NCBI RefSeq assembly: GCF_018139685.1 | Contig: NZ_JAGSPN010000003.1 | Span: 124,001 to 188,000, forward strand | Origin: Cognatundibacterium luofuense | GTDB lineage: Bacteria; Pseudomonadota; Gammaproteobacteria; Burkholderiales; Burkholderiaceae_D | Length of the DNA: 64,000 nt | Direction: 5' to 3' | In this document: piece after piece, positions 9,893-17,759 of the stretch | How positions within the stretch are numbered: position 1 is the first letter of the stretch | Layout: every line of letters begins with the position of its first letter | Notes under the pieces: generated by a model | What the model saw: the letters and a program-made list of their open reading frames with translations, nothing else | Told to the model about the DNA's origin: nothing | Databases searched by the model: none | Program-made: the position numbers and the translations under genes

Positions 9893-10035
9893 TTGTTCGT
9901 ATATTCAGGATACAGGTTAGCCACACGCAATAACCGAAATAGTCTTTACTGTCCATAGAACAGATGTTCCATAGCTTGTCATTTGCCGCCCGCATAGCAT
10001 AGTCCGGTCAATCAAAAATCTGCACGGAGAAACGG

Positions 10036-10782
10036 ATGAATCAGAAACTGATGTGCGTTGCGATCGCTGCTGTCATGCTGGCAGCCTGCTCGAAAAAACA
10101 AGAAACAAGCGCTTCCTCTGTCGATTCGGCAGCACAGCCTCAGGTGCAAGCAGCCAGTGCTGCAGCACCGGAACAAAAGGCAAAGCCAGCTTCTGCAGCA
10201 CCAAAGGCGGATAAATCCGTACCGTTCAGCAATTATCAAAAACTGACTGACGGCAAACAGCTGATGTTTGCGTATTACGCTGCGTCAACAGCACCAGTTG
10301 AATACGAAAAAGTTGCCGCCATTCTGGAACCGCAAAAATATGTCTATGAGCAGGACGAATTCAAACGCCGCGACGTACTGGCAGCGTTAAAACCACAAAT
10401 TGATGCTGCAGTTGAAAAAGCAAAGCAATCGAAATACTACAAAATCGCGGTCGGCAGTTCCTCTGATCTGGATAAATACGATTTTGAATCGAAATCTTTT
10501 CTGTGTAAGTCGGTACCTTACGATGGTGCAACTCAGTTCTTCACCGACGGTACAAACGAATACCGGTTCACATTTGCGAACGGCGAAGGTTTCCGTAAAT
10601 TTAAAATCGACAATGAAGAACTCGCGCGCAAAATTGAAGGTTTGAGAACAAAATATAACAGCTTCGAAGTTGTAGCTTACTTCTTCGCAGGCGACACCAA
10701 AATCGGTGAAAAAACGATCAGTGGTGAACTGATGAAACTGCAGATCGTTGACAAAGCCGGCAACGTACTGGCAGAGCAATGA
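10036..10782 (+). CDS. Uncharacterised lipoprotein
   Basis: A 248-residue protein with a lipoprotein signal (lipobox LAAC, Cys18), then an Ala/Gln/Ser-rich linker to about residue 60 and a folded domain of about 180 residues. The domain has a NYQKLTDGKQLMFAYYA start and a YDFESKSFLC segment. It may belong to the DUF4852-type group, but I am not certain. The stop overlaps the next ORF start by 4 nt (ATGA), so the two are translationally coupled. Function unknown; the pairing with a thioredoxin-fold protein suggests a shared periplasmic role. Confidence 0.8.
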   Translation: MNQKLMCVAIAAVMLAACSKKQETSASSVDSAAQPQVQAASAAAPEQKAKPASAAPKADKSVPFSNYQKLTDGKQLMFAYYAASTAPVEYEKVAAILEPQKYVYEQDEFKRRDVLAALKPQIDAAVEKAKQSKYYKIAVGSSSDLDKYDFESKSFLCKSVPYDGATQFFTDGTNEYRFTFANGEGFRKFKIDNEELARKIEGLRTKYNSFEVVAYFFAGDTKIGEKTISGELMKLQIVDKAGNVLAEQ

Positions 10783-11693
10783 TGAAAAAAACCATCCTGG
10801 GAATCGCCGCAACCGCTTTGCTGGCCGGCGGCGCATTCGCACAAAACCTGGACCGTGATCTGCGCAAAGCGGTCGATGGTTACACCGCACTGGTCGCTAA
10901 TTTGCAGGCGAATAATAATTTGCCGCAGATTGAATGGTCTTCCTATGTGAAGACGACCGATGTGGATGAAGCGTGGACAGTTTCGGCCATTCCGGGTTTG
11001 TTCGCATTCCGTCACATTGCGCCGAATATGGATAAAAACCCGGCGGAATTTGAAAAATGGATGAAGAACAAAGGTTATCTTTTCGAGTCCCGCGCGATCG
11101 TGTTGTTTTTGCCGAACGGCGCTGGCTTTATCACACGCACCGGTATGTTTAAAAAGAATCCGGATGCGCTGATTGTTTACGATAAAGATAAAGGCTATCG
11201 CAACGGTGCGGATGCCTTACCGTATCTGGCGCAGATTCTCCCGCATCTGCATCTGGATGATTTGCCGAAAGTCGGCAGTAAAAAACCGACTTTTGTACTG
11301 ATCAGTAGTCCGTCTTGCCCGTATTCAGCAGCGCTGGATCCGAAACTGGTGGAAAGCGGACTATCGTTCCGCGTTAACGTCACCTTCGGCGTTAATCCGA
11401 TGAAAGATTATCCTTATGTAAACCGGGTCTACTGCGCGAAAGACAAAGTTGCCGAATGGCGTAAACAAGTCGCTACCAAGCCGCTGCCGGACATCAAAAT
11501 GTTTGATGCCCAATGTGACCGTCAGGAACTGGCACGCTACGAAACCGCTGACCTGAACCTGCTGACCGGCGAAAACCTGCCAACGCCATCCTTTGTATTT
11601 GCCGACGGTACTATTTTGTCCGGTGCTGATAAGCTGGAGCAAGTCAAACAAAAATCGCAGGAAATGGAAAGAAAGAAATTGTTCTTCCAGTAA
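10779..11693 (+). CDS. DsbC/G-like periplasmic thioredoxin-fold protein with CPYS motif
   Basis: A 304-residue protein with a Sec signal peptide cleaved after about residue 21 (GGAFA|QN). The C-terminal half looks like the DsbC/DsbG catalytic domain: strand FVLISSPSCPYS, later RVYCAKDKVAEW and FDAQCDRQ cysteines, and a cis-Pro segment NLPTPSFVFADGTILSG. The active site reads CPYS instead of CxxC, so the resolving cysteine is missing and simple dithiol oxidation or isomerisation is unlikely. A monothiol or structural role fits better. The start overlaps the lipoprotein stop by 4 nt. A terminator follows 20 bp after the stop. Confidence 0.75.
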   Translation: MMKKTILGIAATALLAGGAFAQNLDRDLRKAVDGYTALVANLQANNNLPQIEWSSYVKTTDVDEAWTVSAIPGLFAFRHIAPNMDKNPAEFEKWMKNKGYLFESRAIVLFLPNGAGFITRTGMFKKNPDALIVYDKDKGYRNGADALPYLAQILPHLHLDDLPKVGSKKPTFVLISSPSCPYSAALDPKLVESGLSFRVNVTFGVNPMKDYPYVNRVYCAKDKVAEWRKQVATKPLPDIKMFDAQCDRQELARYETADLNLLTGENLPTPSFVFADGTILSGADKLEQVKQKSQEMERKKLFFQ

Positions 11694-11712
11694 AGGTATT
11701 ACCGCTATCTGC

Positions 11713-11747
11713 AAAAAGCCCTTCTGCGCAAGCAGCGGGGCTTTTTT
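11713..11747 (+). terminator. Terminator of the lipoprotein/DsbC-like pair
   Basis: AAAAAGCCC pairs with GGGCTTTTTT, and an inner CTGC/GCAG stem closes a GCAA loop. A T-run ends the structure, 20 bp after the stop codon. Confidence 0.9.
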
Positions 11748-12042
11748 CTTCCTTTTCCGTATACATCTCTGTCAATTCTTTACCATTTCTCCGGATATTC
11801 TCTGCACAGCGAGGCCAGGGCCGAACTTCAGAAAATACGTCGGATATTGATTCGGTAAAGCAGCAAAGACGCAGACTGTTTGTAATGGCAAGCGGACTGT
11901 GCCGACGAAGAGTTTGAATCCTGCCCGATGCTGCAGTCCGGCGTAATTCTGTTTTCAATCATCCTGTCAGCCGATAAACTACGCGCGATTTGCAGCCGGT
12001 GAAGTGCTGAGTCACAAATAGTCGTCTGAACAGGAGACCTGT
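11748..12042. other. Intergenic region before the amine oxidase gene
   Basis: About 295 bp without a convincing ORF or hairpin. Only the ribosome site AGGAG just before 12043 is clear. No promoter box was recognised. Confidence 0.5.
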
Positions 12043-13431
12043 ATGAAACGCAGAACCATCTTAAAAGCCGGAGCCGGTTTATCGCCTTTACTGTCTCTGA
12101 GCGCACTCGCAGCATTTCCTGGCGGGCAAAAAAAGTCAGCGCAGGTGCTGGTCATCGGTGCCGGGATTGCCGGTCTGGCCGCCGCAAAGCAGTTACGCGA
12201 CGCAGGTATTGACGTCATCGTACTGGAAGCCCGCGACCGTACCGGTGGCCGTATTCATACCTATGCCAACTGGCGCGGTCCGGCGCTGGACATTGGTGCA
12301 TCGTGGATACACGGTGCCGGACCTGCCAATCCGATTGCAAAACTGGCTCGTAAAATCGGTGCACGTACCGTAACGACGGAATATGAAAAAGCGGAACTGT
12401 ACAATGGTGATGGTTCTGCGCTGAACAGCCGCGATGAAAAGAAAATCGACAGCATCCGTAAAGAAGTGAATCAAGCTATTGCTGAGCAAAGCCGCCGTGG
12501 CCCGGATTCATCATTGCGTAAGCTGGTGTATGCAGAAACGGATTATGAAACACGCTCAGCACTGGAACAGCGCATCATTGATTTCACACTGAACTCAAAT
12601 TTTGAGCACGATTACAGCGGCTCGGCTGACCAGTTATCACGCTTATGGTTTGATGATGGCAGTTCTTATACCGGCGACGAAGTGCTTTTCCCGGATGGAT
12701 ATCGAGTCATTACCAACGCACTGGCAGAAGATCTGGATATTCGTTTGCGTCACGAGGTCACCGCAATACATTATGGTGAAAAAGAGGGCGTCAGTATTGA
12801 AACCACACAGGGAGTATTTACCGCAAGCTCGGTGATTGTGACTTTGCCGCTCGGTGTGCTGAAGGCAGGTAATGTGCAATTCACGCCCGCATTGCCACTG
12901 CAAAAACAGGCGGCTATCGGTCAGCTCGGTTTTGGCGTACTGAACAAATGCTGCCTGCTGTTCCCTGAAACTTTCTGGAATAAAAATCTGGACTGGCTGA
13001 ATCATTTACCACGCACCGGTCATGCCGGTGAATGGGTGGAGTGGGTCAGCTTTGCGCGTCCTACCGGTAAGCCTGTGCTGATGGGCTTTAATGCTGCAGA
13101 GTTTGGCAGCCGGATTGAAGCATGGAGCGATGAGAAAATCATCCGGAGTGCAGTCTCCACGCTCAGCACCATGTTCGGTAAACCCATTGCCATGCCGCTG
13201 GATGCGGTGATCACCCGCTGGAATTCAGATCCGTTTGCACGCGGTTCGTATTCTTTTAATGCAGTCGGTTCCACACCGGCACAACGCGATGATCTGGCGC
13301 GTAACGTAGCGGGAAAAGTATTTTTTGCCGGTGAAGCTACTGAAAAAAAATATTATCAGACCGTACATGGCGCTTATCAGTCCGGCTTACGCGCTGCCGG
13401 TGAAATTCTGAAGCAGAAGATTCGGCGCTGA
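12043..13431 (+). CDS. Flavin-containing amine oxidase (polyamine oxidase type)
   Basis: A 462-residue FAD enzyme. It starts MKRRTILKAG, a twin-arginine-like signal, so it may be exported folded with FAD. The dinucleotide-binding motif VIGAGIAGLAAAKQL lies at residues 36-50, followed by EARDRTGGRIHT, the second FAD contact of the monoamine/polyamine oxidase family. The C-terminal FAD motif is KVFFAGEATEKKYYQTVHGAYQSGLRAA. The length is typical for bacterial polyamine oxidase-like proteins. The reaction is oxidative deamination of an amine, with H2O2 release expected. The substrate cannot be read from sequence. A GGAGA ribosome site precedes the ATG. It appears monocistronic. Confidence 0.9.
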   Translation: MKRRTILKAGAGLSPLLSLSALAAFPGGQKKSAQVLVIGAGIAGLAAAKQLRDAGIDVIVLEARDRTGGRIHTYANWRGPALDIGASWIHGAGPANPIAKLARKIGARTVTTEYEKAELYNGDGSALNSRDEKKIDSIRKEVNQAIAEQSRRGPDSSLRKLVYAETDYETRSALEQRIIDFTLNSNFEHDYSGSADQLSRLWFDDGSSYTGDEVLFPDGYRVITNALAEDLDIRLRHEVTAIHYGEKEGVSIETTQGVFTASSVIVTLPLGVLKAGNVQFTPALPLQKQAAIGQLGFGVLNKCCLLFPETFWNKNLDWLNHLPRTGHAGEWVEWVSFARPTGKPVLMGFNAAEFGSRIEAWSDEKIIRSAVSTLSTMFGKPIAMPLDAVITRWNSDPFARGSYSFNAVGSTPAQRDDLARNVAGKVFFAGEATEKKYYQTVHGAYQSGLRAAGEILKQKIRR

Positions 13432-13637
13432 GCCGAATCGTCGTCAGATCGCTTTGGATAAATTGCAAAGGCATTACTGCCTGGTACATTCCGATCAAGG
13501 ATCTTTTCGCCAATTTGCGGGCTTGCATCTTAGTAAACAAGAACCGGAAACACCCTGACGGAATCAGTTTTTCTGTTTCGGGCCGTAAACAGGCAACCTT
13601 GTGTTTGCCATTGGAAATGGAAGAGATACGAGAGCAG

Positions 13638-14702
13638 TTATGTGGCTAAGCTATGCAGGCGATTTTTCATGCCTTCTGAGAACCAAAGCGACTGATCATG
13701 ATTGACAATGAATGCGTCTATATGCGGAAGGTTTGCCAGCATCTGGCGACCGCGTGCGCTGCCTGTCACCATAATCGCTGCACCAAGGCCATTTATATCC
13801 TTCAGACTGGAAGGCGTATGACGAACTACCAGAGCCAGACCATGCGGACCACGGGTTGGCAATCCAGTGCCCGGATTCAGAATATGGTGCTGACGCTGCC
13901 CCTGCTCAAAGAAATAGCGTTCGTAATCGCCCGATGCAGCAACAATGCCGTCACTGAGTTCTATTTGACCAAGAAGGCGTTCCGGCTGGCGCGGATCACG
14001 TAGTCCTATACGCCATGGGTGTTGATTCAGCTGTCCTTTAACAAAAACATCTCCGCCACCGTTCAGCATGGCATGCTCAATTCCCATACTTTCTATGACC
14101 CGTAAACCGGCTTGCAAAATAGGAAGTTTGGCGATGCCGCCTAAATCCAAACGCATACCTCTTTGCTGCAAAAAGGCTGTCCCGTGCTCCTGGTCCAGAA
14201 TCAAATGCTGTGCGTCAACGAGCTGACGTTGTTGTGCCAGCTCAGATGAGGCTGGGCTCTGGTTGTGCGTGCCGTCAAAATGCCAACCCTGATATGCGCC
14301 GACAGTCGGATCGAAAGCACCATGACTTTGCTGTGAGCGTTCTTTCGCCATGCGTAACACGCTGAACAACTCCGGAGGTACCGGAATCGGACGCAGACCT
14401 GACGCGTAGTGCAGGGCATTGACCACGGATGTCGGATGAAAACGGCTCATCATTTGTGAAAGTCTGTCCATCTCCTGCATCGCGGCATTTGCTGCCAATT
14501 TCAATGCAGCAGGATCGCGTCCCTGCAAGCAGATTTCCAGTTGTGTACCCATCATGTTCTTAGCGATCCGCAGGATATCGCTTTGAACCGGAGGCGCAGC
14601 AATGGCGACGCCACAGACGAACGCAGGCAACGACAACACCAGACGACGCCGTTGTTGAAAGTAGGGATCGTTACGGCTTGCTGAAGCAGGGTGTTGTCGC
14701 AT
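13638..14702 (-). CDS. apbE: FAD:protein FMN transferase ApbE (NosX role)
   Basis: A 354-residue exported ApbE-family enzyme with a basic N-terminus (QQRRRLVLSLPAF) and hydrophobic signal. Family motifs include MGTQLEI, DLGGIAK, MLNGGGDVFVKG, DGIVAASGDYERYF, HILNPGTGLPTRG and DINGLGAAIMVTG. ApbE transfers FMN from FAD to a Thr in a D-x-x-S/T-G-A-T motif. In nos loci this enzyme (NosX) flavinylates NosR, and the NosR here contains DAISGAT at residues 184-190. The gene is 22 bp downstream of the cytochrome gene and divergent from nosZ, so it is likely co-transcribed from the shared control region. Confidence 0.93.
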   Translation of the reverse strand: MRQHPASASRNDPYFQQRRRLVLSLPAFVCGVAIAAPPVQSDILRIAKNMMGTQLEICLQGRDPAALKLAANAAMQEMDRLSQMMSRFHPTSVVNALHYASGLRPIPVPPELFSVLRMAKERSQQSHGAFDPTVGAYQGWHFDGTHNQSPASSELAQQRQLVDAQHLILDQEHGTAFLQQRGMRLDLGGIAKLPILQAGLRVIESMGIEHAMLNGGGDVFVKGQLNQHPWRIGLRDPRQPERLLGQIELSDGIVAASGDYERYFFEQGQRQHHILNPGTGLPTRGPHGLALVVRHTPSSLKDINGLGAAIMVTGSARGRQMLANLPHIDAFIVNHDQSLWFSEGMKNRLHSLAT

Positions 14703-14724
14703 TACAGAATCCTCACAAAATTGA

Positions 14725-15132
14725 TTAACGTGACTGATTCACCATGAAGTCCACACCGGCTTTAACTTCATCATCGCTGAGTGCTGCCGCACCGCCGCGT
14801 GCTGGCATTTGTCCTTTTGCGCCGGTAAAACCTTCTAATGCATGTTTATACAAAACATCCATACCTTGTTGAATTCGGGGAGCCCAATCTGCTTTATCAC
14901 CGGGTTTCGGTGCGCCGGCAACGTTCGCCGCATGGCACATAGAGCAAGTTGAACCGTAGACTTTTTTCCCCACCGGATTTTCAGCAACTGTCGGTGTTGC
15001 CGGGCTGGCAGGGGTTGTGCTGCTGGCAGACGGACTGGATTCTTTGGTGGTTGTATTTTCAGCAGATTTGTTACAGGCACTCAAAGACACTGCAGCGATG
15101 AGTAAGCCTAAGATTAGCGTCGTTTTTTTCAT
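14725..15132 (-). CDS. Cytochrome c5-type lipoprotein
   Basis: A 135-residue protein with a lipoprotein signal (lipobox LSAC, Cys20), a Ser/Thr/Pro-rich linker and one haem-c site CSMCH. The axial Met is probably in GQMPARGG. Sequence around GKKVYGSTCSMCHAANVAGAPKPGD fits the c5/class I small cytochromes. Membrane tethering by lipid would let it pass electrons to periplasmic NosZ. It is divergent from nosZ and upstream of apbE, which supports a nos-associated electron carrier (analogous to NosC), but the donor assignment is inference. Confidence 0.88.
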   Translation of the reverse strand: MKKTTLILGLLIAAVSLSACNKSAENTTTKESSPSASSTTPASPATPTVAENPVGKKVYGSTCSMCHAANVAGAPKPGDKADWAPRIQQGMDVLYKHALEGFTGAKGQMPARGGAAALSDDEVKAGVDFMVNQSR

Positions 15133-15284
15133 TTTTAAATCCTCATTATGGCGAAATAGCGTGTACCGGATATCGGTCTGAATACTTGAAAAGATACATT
15201 AAATGCGTATGGAGAATTTTCAACCAATATCAGGCTTGTAGTAAATCAACCTGAAATAACAAATTGAACCGCGTATGTATTTTC

Positions 15285-15298
15285 TTGACTCGCGTCAA
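15285..15298. promoter_or_regulatory. FNR/DNR-type box between the cytochrome gene and nosZ
   Basis: TTGACTCGCGTCAA is a perfect palindrome with the CRP/FNR-family form TTGAy-N4-rTCAA. It lies 153 bp from the cytochrome start and 241 bp from the nosZ start. It could drive either or both divergent genes under low oxygen or NO. Confidence 0.75.
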
Positions 15299-15383
15299 TT
15301 ATTTTTAATGCATGTCAGTAGCATGATTCGGAATGCATTCATCAATTCTCACAAAAGTCATTTTCTGAAAAATACAAATAAAA

Positions 15384-15406
15384 CCTGATATCAGGAATTT
15401 TTTTTT
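15384..15406 (+). promoter_or_regulatory. 12-bp palindrome with T-run in the nosZ leader
   Basis: CCTGATATCAGG is perfectly self-complementary and is followed two bases later by nine T. It lies between the FNR-type box and nosZ. It could be an operator or a weak terminator-like pause site in the nosZ leader. A related half (ATATCAGG) occurs at about 15222. Confidence 0.4.
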
Positions 15407-15538
15407 GAAAATATCATTTTGAGTGCCGGGCATTTACGGCTAAAAACGGGAATTAGATTCGTCTTTGAAATACATGGATTTCAACTTGTTTTCCGATTTT
15501 TAAGTGGGTATTCGTACTGTTGACATGAGAGGTTAGTA

Positions 15539-17458
15539 ATGAGCGAAGATAAAAAATTAAAAAGTGGTAGTACAGCATTGACGAGTCGTCGTAGTTTTCT
15601 GAATACTGCTGCAATAGCGAGCCTTGGTGGTCTGGTTGCCTGCTCTGAAAAACCCTCTTCCATGGCAGCTTCGGCAGCAGGATCGGCCAGTGCGCATGCA
15701 CAGGGAAGTTCGAATCCTGCGCATTTAAAGCCGGGTGAGCTGGACGAATACTATGGTTTATGGAGTGGCGGCCACACAGGTGATATGCGTGTTCTGGGCA
15801 TCCCGTCCGGAAGAGAAATTTTACGTATTCCTTGTTTCGTACCTGATGCTTTGGTTGGCTGGGGTATCACAAACGAATCTAAGAAAGTGATGGGAACCAA
15901 ACCTGACGGTAGCTTGAAATATACTGTTGCCGACACTCATCACACCCATGCCTCTTATAAAGACGGGAATTATGATGGGCGCTATGCGTTCATCAATGAC
16001 AAAATTAATTCAAGAATTGCACGTATCCGACTCGATTATTTTATTTGTGACAAAATTACTGAGTTGCCTAATGTGCAGGGTTTTCACGGAATTTTCCCGG
16101 ATAAACGCGATCCGGTTGACCAGAAAATTAACTATACCACCCGTGTTTTTTGTGGTGGTGAGTTCTCTGTGCCATTGCCAAATGTCGGTACAGATGACAG
16201 TAGCCAGTATCGTTCACTGTTCTCTTGTGTGGATGCAGAAACAATGGAAGTTCGCTGGCAGGTGCTGATTGATGGTAATTGTGATCTGGTCGCGACTTCA
16301 TACGATGGTAAGCTGGCAGCAACCAATCAGTACAATACTGAAATGGGCGTGCATTATGAAGATATGATGTCAGCCGAACGTGATGCCTGCTTGTTTTTTA
16401 ACGTTGCGCGTATTGAAGAGGCGGTTAAAGCCGGAAAATTCAAGACAATCGGCGATTCAAAAGTACCTGTCGTTGACGGAACTCATGCTGCGAACAAAGA
16501 TGCAAAAACTGCATTAACAGCATATGTCAGCGTACCTAAAAACCCGCATGGTGTTAATGCCAGCCCGGACGGAAAATATTTCATTTGTGCTGGTAAGTTG
16601 TCACCAACGGCTACGGTGATTGAGCTGTCCAGAGTGCTGGACTGGTTTGATGGAAAACTGGAAAAAATCGACGGTGCGATTGTCGCTGAAGTAGAGCTAG
16701 GACTGGGCCCTTTGCATACAGCGTTTGATGGCCGTGGAAATGCTTTTACGACTTTATTCCTGGATTCGCAGATTGTGAAATGGAATGTGGCTGAAGCGAT
16801 TAAATTCCACAGTGGAGATAAAACAGCGAAGTACGTGGTTGACAGGCTCGATGTTCAGTATCAGCCAGGCCACTTAAATGCATCGCAATCTGAGACAAAG
16901 GCAGCGGATGGTAAATATCTGGCTGTAGGTTGCAAATTTTCGAAAGACCGCTTCCTGCCGGTTGGACCTTTACATCCGGAGAATGAGCAGTTAATCGATA
17001 TTTCCGGCGAGAAAATGGTTCTGATGGCAGATCACCCTGTACGTGGTGAGCCGCATGATTTCATCATTTTTAAACGCGATCTGGTACGTCCGAAGCAAGT
17101 GTACGATCTGGATGAATTTCCGTTAGCAGTAAAAGATGCCAAAGATTCCGGTGTGGTCAGAAACGGTAAAAAGGTGACAGTCAAGCTGACATCTTTGGCA
17201 CCGGCATTCAGTATGCGTGAATTCAAACTGAAGAAAGGTGATGAAGTTACGCTGATTTTAACAAATCTGGACAAGATCGAAGATCTGACTCACGGCTTCG
17301 CTATTCCTAAATACAATATTAATTTCATTGTCAATCCACAAGAAACCGCCTCGGTTAGCTTTATTGCTGATAAACCGGGTGTGTTCTGGTGTTATTGCAC
17401 CCATTTCTGTCATGCACTGCATCTGGAGATGCGTACACGCATGATCGTTGAAGCTTAA
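15539..17458 (+). CDS. nosZ: Nitrous oxide reductase NosZ (clade I)
   Basis: A 639-residue multicopper enzyme that reduces N2O to N2 in the periplasm. The twin-arginine signal (SRRSFLN, R17-R18) places it in clade I, exported folded. CuZ histidine ligands begin with DTHHTH. The C-terminal cupredoxin domain carries the CuA site C620-x3-C624-x3-H628-x2-M631 (WCYCTHFCHALHLEM) and an upstream His in DLTHGF. The residue between the CuA cysteines that is usually Trp is His here. The signal region also contains a lipobox-like LVAC (Cys35) followed by a Ser/Ala-rich linker, so this copy might be lipid-anchored. It has its own terminator, with nosR starting 300 bp later. Confidence 0.97.
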   Translation: MSEDKKLKSGSTALTSRRSFLNTAAIASLGGLVACSEKPSSMAASAAGSASAHAQGSSNPAHLKPGELDEYYGLWSGGHTGDMRVLGIPSGREILRIPCFVPDALVGWGITNESKKVMGTKPDGSLKYTVADTHHTHASYKDGNYDGRYAFINDKINSRIARIRLDYFICDKITELPNVQGFHGIFPDKRDPVDQKINYTTRVFCGGEFSVPLPNVGTDDSSQYRSLFSCVDAETMEVRWQVLIDGNCDLVATSYDGKLAATNQYNTEMGVHYEDMMSAERDACLFFNVARIEEAVKAGKFKTIGDSKVPVVDGTHAANKDAKTALTAYVSVPKNPHGVNASPDGKYFICAGKLSPTATVIELSRVLDWFDGKLEKIDGAIVAEVELGLGPLHTAFDGRGNAFTTLFLDSQIVKWNVAEAIKFHSGDKTAKYVVDRLDVQYQPGHLNASQSETKAADGKYLAVGCKFSKDRFLPVGPLHPENEQLIDISGEKMVLMADHPVRGEPHDFIIFKRDLVRPKQVYDLDEFPLAVKDAKDSGVVRNGKKVTVKLTSLAPAFSMREFKLKKGDEVTLILTNLDKIEDLTHGFAIPKYNINFIVNPQETASVSFIADKPGVFWCYCTHFCHALHLEMRTRMIVEA

Positions 17459-17467
17459 CCGGTAGTT

Positions 17468-17516
17468 GTAGCTCAGGTGGCGTTTGACCTAGGTCGGGCG
17501 CTACCTTTTTTATTTT
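17468..17516 (+). terminator. Terminator after nosZ
   Basis: GTAGC and GCTAC arms close an extended imperfect hairpin containing GACCTAGGTC, followed by CTTTTTTATTTT. It lies just after the nosZ stop and would separate nosZ from nosR. Confidence 0.75.
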
Positions 17517-17759
17517 AAAGCACATCAAATCAGCGAAATTTAAAAATTCAGGTTAATTCAAGATTTTAGAAAAGTAGTGAAATGTTCTTTGATAAGTTTT
17601 AATGAAAAAACGGAGCTTCGTTTATATCAAACGGTTCCACGTATAAAAACGTAAGCATTCTGCAGACCAGCGTCGTGAAAACGAATCTGCGTACGGCTGA
17701 AGTTTTCCGCAGTATATCGGTGGTATAGCGGATTGTCTGAAGATTGAATTCGTGAGGAA

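Noticed and set aside
9958-9969. GAACAGATGTTC palindrome before the lipoprotein gene
   Set aside because: It could be an operator, but it is short, single and matches no regulator I can name.
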